A stretch of DNA of 64,000 nucleotides, from assembly GCF_003473485.1 (NCBI RefSeq), contig NC_053042.1:51175762-51239761 (forward strand). The letters are read 5' to 3'. The position numbers and the translations under genes are program-made. Positions 60,095-64,000 of the stretch are shown in pieces. The notes beneath the pieces were generated by a model that did not search any database, had not been told where the DNA came from, and was given only the letters and a program-made list of their open reading frames with translations. Numbering within the stretch: position 1 is the stretch's first letter; every line of letters begins with the position of its first letter. The DNA comes from Medicago truncatula. Lineage: Eukaryota > Streptophyta > Magnoliopsida > Fabales > Fabaceae.

Positions 60095-60695
60095 GAATTG
60101 ATTCTATTTGAAGCTATGCTTTGTAGTTTTTTTATTCTAGAATTAGTTTTTACATATACATTTATAGTTCAACTCATTTTTATAAGAATGCATCTAAACA
60201 CAAATCATATATTCTTAAACTTATTTTTAGTCGGAATCAATTTTACAAAATTAATTTTTGTCAACTGAGAACCAAATTTACATTTATTCATTTTAAATAT
60301 GAAATTTTAATCACTTGAACAAAATATAGATAAAAACTAAATTCACAATTTTTTTTTGTTTTTTCATTTGGATATAAGATAATCCGATACTAATTGTGGA
60401 CATTTACACCCTACTAATTCACTATGTTAGGAGGGGCAGATCTAGACGTAACAAGAAATAACATTGTTTGTTTCTAGAAAACACTTAATTATTTTTTTCT
60501 TCTTCCTATATGTTAAAGACTAAACACTCCATTGGTACCGAAAGGAACTTCTATGGTTGTGTTTTATGAACATATATATGGTTCATAATTAATTAGTACG
60601 TATGCACTAATCTTACTGTCTTAGTGCTTGTTTTCCGCTCAATATCCACACAATAATCCTTAGTCACATTTTGTTAGCTTTTCCATCACGTGAGG
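60095..60695. repeat. Direct repeat, copy 1 (partner 62025-62597)
   Basis: Shared landmarks in the same order are GATTCTATTTGAA, TTTATAGTTCAACT, TTTTTCATTTGGATAT, AGTACCGAAAGGAA.CTTC and ATATCCACACAATAATCCTTA. It is non-coding. Confidence 0.8.
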
Positions 60696-62024
60696 TCATG
60701 AAACAAAATTAGTATACGGTCGTTCTCATTATATATAAACTAATCAAAATTGAGTATTAATAACTTCAAATTAGTTTTTTAATAAGTTAAGCAAATGATG
60801 CGTGCGTATTCGATTTAACTGATGACAAAATACTGCTCGTTACCAAAAATATATCAATTTTTTTGGATGAAAAAATGAAAAATTCTATGGTAAAGTCATG
60901 AGAATGATTTTACTGGTAAAGTTAAATCGATTTTTACAAGGTTTCAATCCTTCAATTAACAAAACCCCCTTTTCTTGAAAATCTTAAAAATTAAATCTTT
61001 ATAAACTAATGTTCTTCAATATCCTCTGAAAACAAACAGAATAATGAAAATTCTAAAAAATCATCAAATCTTCCTCCATACTGTTTTTCGCTTTCAACAC
61101 ATAGATTCTCATTTGTGCACTAAGATTTAAATTCCTCTTAATATTTTGTATGATGACTGATTTGTAATAAGGTAAAGTTTACTCTTAGAGTGGTCTACTA
61201 GCAGGACACTAGTTGACATGGCCTCAACAGTTATACTATTGGTTAAACAAAATAACTTTTTCAAAAAAGTCAGTTTCCTAACTGCACCGTAGAAGCCCCC
61301 TAAAAAAATATCAAATATTTATTCACAAAAAAAAATATATGGACATACATGCTATACCACAAAGTAGAGAATTGACACCTACGTGACAACTACGTCCAAA
61401 TAAGTACAATATTAGAGATGTTTGGTTATAGTATATTTCAATCTACAAATTATCGTTCGAGAAGATATGGCACAACTTCGAATGGTAATGGTGAAGAGGA
61501 GATTCAGTTAGGGCGCACGTGATGAAAAATATACACTTCAAGTTTTCCGTGTCCGTATCCCTAAAAAAAATGTTTTTCGTGTCCGTAATTGAGCCAAGTC
61601 GATTTTTAAGGTAAAAATCACCACATAAAATGTATGGTGGTGGGTTGTGTCCAACCAGATAAATTATGTGTTTTAATCAAAACTCACTCAATTGACAGAG
61701 ACATTGTATCATACACGTAAAGGTTGATGTTCGAACTCTCATATTATCACTTAGTGAATGTTTGGTTCCACTTATACATAGTCAAAATTGATTCTGAATG
61801 TGTATTGATTCAAGTATGATACTGAGTTTGTAAATCGAAGTTTGACGAAAATCACAACAAAAAACCATGTTAGTATAGAAGCTAATATTTGAAACTTTTG
61901 AAAATCACGGAAAAAAAACACATTGAAAAACGTGTAAATGTGATTTTGATTGTTGCAAATGGGAAACCAAACACACACCATGACATGTTTGTTCGCTTTC
62001 AAGTAGAGATGATTTTGCTTTAAA

Positions 62025-62597
62025 AATTGATTCTATTTGAAACTATAATTTGTAGTTTTTTATTTTAGAATTAGTTTTCACAACACATTTATAGTTCAAC
62101 TTAATTCTACATGAATGTATTCATATACAAACCATTTAATTTTAAACAAATATTTAGTCATAATCAATTCTTTTAAAATCATTTCTTATCAACTCAAAAC
62201 CAAACTTACACTTATTCATTTTAAAGATAAAATATTAACTACTAAACTACTTAAAAAAATAAAGATAAAAATTAAATTCATATATATATTTTTTCATTTG
62301 GATATCATATAATCAAATACTAATTGTGAACATCACTAACGGTGAACATCATTTACAGCCTGCTGATTCATTATGTTAGACTCAACACCCCATTCACTAC
62401 CAAAAAAAATATGTCTACACTACCAAAAAAAAAAAACTCAACACCCCATTAGTACCGAAAGGAAACTTCTATGGTTGTGTTCTATGAAAATGGTTTATAA
62501 TTAATCACTAGTCTTAGTGCTTGTATTCCACTTTATATCCACACAATAATCCTTATTTACATTTTATTATTTTGCATTAGCTTTCCATCATGTGAGC
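62025..62597. repeat. Direct repeat, copy 2 (partner 60095-60695)
   Basis: This is collinear with copy 1 about 1.93 kb upstream, diverged and with small gaps. It is non-coding. Confidence 0.8.
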
Positions 62598-63418
62598 TCC
62601 CATACAACAATAGAATTTTCATTTAGTTGTCGTTGTTAATGCTGAAATAGCATTTCCCTTATGTTATTTCGTGAACGATAAGGTCGGTTATACTACAAAC
62701 GATATTGCTCTACATAATTTGGTCGGTCCAAGTCCCAGCTAAAAAGTTATTCATGTATGTGGTCACATTCATATTCCCATTTGCCTGCCACAACATTTTT
62801 TTAAGGAAAAAAATAATATACAAACTGTAATTAATAAATCCCATTTTTTCTTTTTTCAGTTAAAAAATGACGACCCAATAAAAATTATACAATTAAGAGA
62901 GAAATTTGGGTATGTAAAAAGTTTTTTTGAATAAAATTAACAGATCATTTTCAATATTAAAGAAACAAATTAAAAGAGAAAAAAATGGTTGAAAATGAAA
63001 GTTAAAGGAGAAGATATATAATTAAATAAATTGTATAAAATTTCCTTGTTTTCCGATCATGTACAAACTACAATTTGCTAGGATTACATGTATAAAGCTT
63101 GGAAGAGAATAAGTTTAGTGGGGGCAATGATACCATCGTCCATTGCTTATTTTAATTTCACTAATATATAATTGACATACTCACCACCCCACCAACAAAT
63201 GTCTACATATATATACGGTAGTATTATTAGAGTACTAAATGCCAATGGGAAGGATCAACACAGATAAGTGCTAATTTTGTTGGCCAAGAAAAAGAAAGGT
63301 AGCTTTCTAAATTTTCTAAATTGTTTAGTCAATTTTTCTCTCCTAAATTGTGCAATTAAAGTGGCGTGTAGAATATTTCAGAGGCTAAATGGACCACTTT
63401 ATAGCGAGTTTATGTGAT
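62598..63418. other. Intergenic, AT-rich
   Basis: No gene or defined element was seen. Confidence 0.4.
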
Positions 63419-63427
63419 GAATCATAG

Positions 63428-63590
63428 GGATAGCACTTAGGTGATATAGGTGACATTGTCCAACCACAATGTTACAAGTGACTTTTTTTTTTCTCTTTCA
63501 TAAGATATTTTTGTATTATGTACACTTGCGATATTGTGGTTGATCAATGTCACCAATGTCACCAACCGCAATTTCACCTAAGTATTATCC
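63428..63590. mobile_element. Mutator-type MITE, 9-bp target duplication GAATCATAG
   Basis: GGATAGCACTTAGGTGA at the left matches GGATAATACTTAGGTGA read inward from the right. The element is 163 bp with exact GAATCATAG on both sides (63419-63427, 63591-63599). The arms continue through GGTGACATTG and CAACCACAAT, forming a hairpin. Confidence 0.85.
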
Positions 63591-64000
63591 GAATCATAGT
63601 TTTTAAACATGTGACTCATTTTTTTATGTTAAGTTGTCTAATAACTAAAAACTCACATTTTTAAAGTAAATAAATAGAGTATTTGAAGTTCGAACTTGAG
63701 TCATATAAATTGTTTTGCTTTTTTATTGTACTTCAATTCTATCTTAAAAAATGTGATGCATAATGGCCCACCTTAATTTTTTTAACATCAATATAGCAAG
63801 CAACTCGGTTCAAGGCTTGAGCTCCTAAAACACTTGGTTTAGGTCTCAACGAAAACAACTTAATTTAGTCTAAAGAATTTCTTTTTCTACCCTACATTTT
63901 TCTCACACACTCATCAAAAATGTCCTCAGGTTTTCGAATTATAAATCTGAAATGAGGGTTTTCTTTATATTTTTTGTGTGAAAAATGCTTTTAACTATTT

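Overview
The window is nuclear DNA from a flowering plant, most likely a legume such as Medicago (inference). The genes have AT-rich GT-AG introns, the encoded proteins are land-plant families, and the intergenic space is AT-rich and full of small inverted-repeat elements, LINE remnants and a tRNA-derived SINE. I could not run any alignment, so the species call is tentative.

Seven intron-aware gene models could be assembled, and their exon phases close exactly. They are: an XTH cell-wall enzyme (445-2330, +); CRIPT (4119-7680, +); a protein with three ubiquitin-like domains (20463-21254, -); a chitinase-like GH19 protein of the CTL1 type (28536-32685, +); an ER DnaJ membrane protein (35107-37889, -); the chloroplast PPDK regulatory protein (41070-43338, +); and a 208-residue plant protein with a C-terminal membrane anchor, whose function I do not know (52426-55301, -).

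Broken genes: a plant-mobile-domain gene with three stops and a frameshift (9214-11702), carried between inverted ends; a polyubiquitin 5' end (promoter, leader intron and first codons) cut off after codon 11; a truncated copy of the ubiquitin-like gene (25150-25427); two LINE fragments; and two partial copies of the membrane-anchored gene.

41-55 kb is an old tandem duplication of [PPDK regulatory protein + membrane-anchor gene]. The left copy keeps the regulatory gene but has only scrambled exons of the membrane gene. The right copy keeps the membrane gene but has only about 110 bp of regulatory-gene exon 1.

The other theme is mobile DNA. Six elements have inverted ends and exact 9-bp target duplications, the mark of Mutator-type transposition. 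They include a candidate gene-carrying element (16576-18423), a satellite-carrying element inserted in another element's end (40071-40930), and one whose empty site survives in the duplicated segment (45625-45810). There are also Stowaway-like (TA) and Tourist-like (TTA) elements, one giving a clean nested insertion. 55.3-64 kb holds no gene that I can support.
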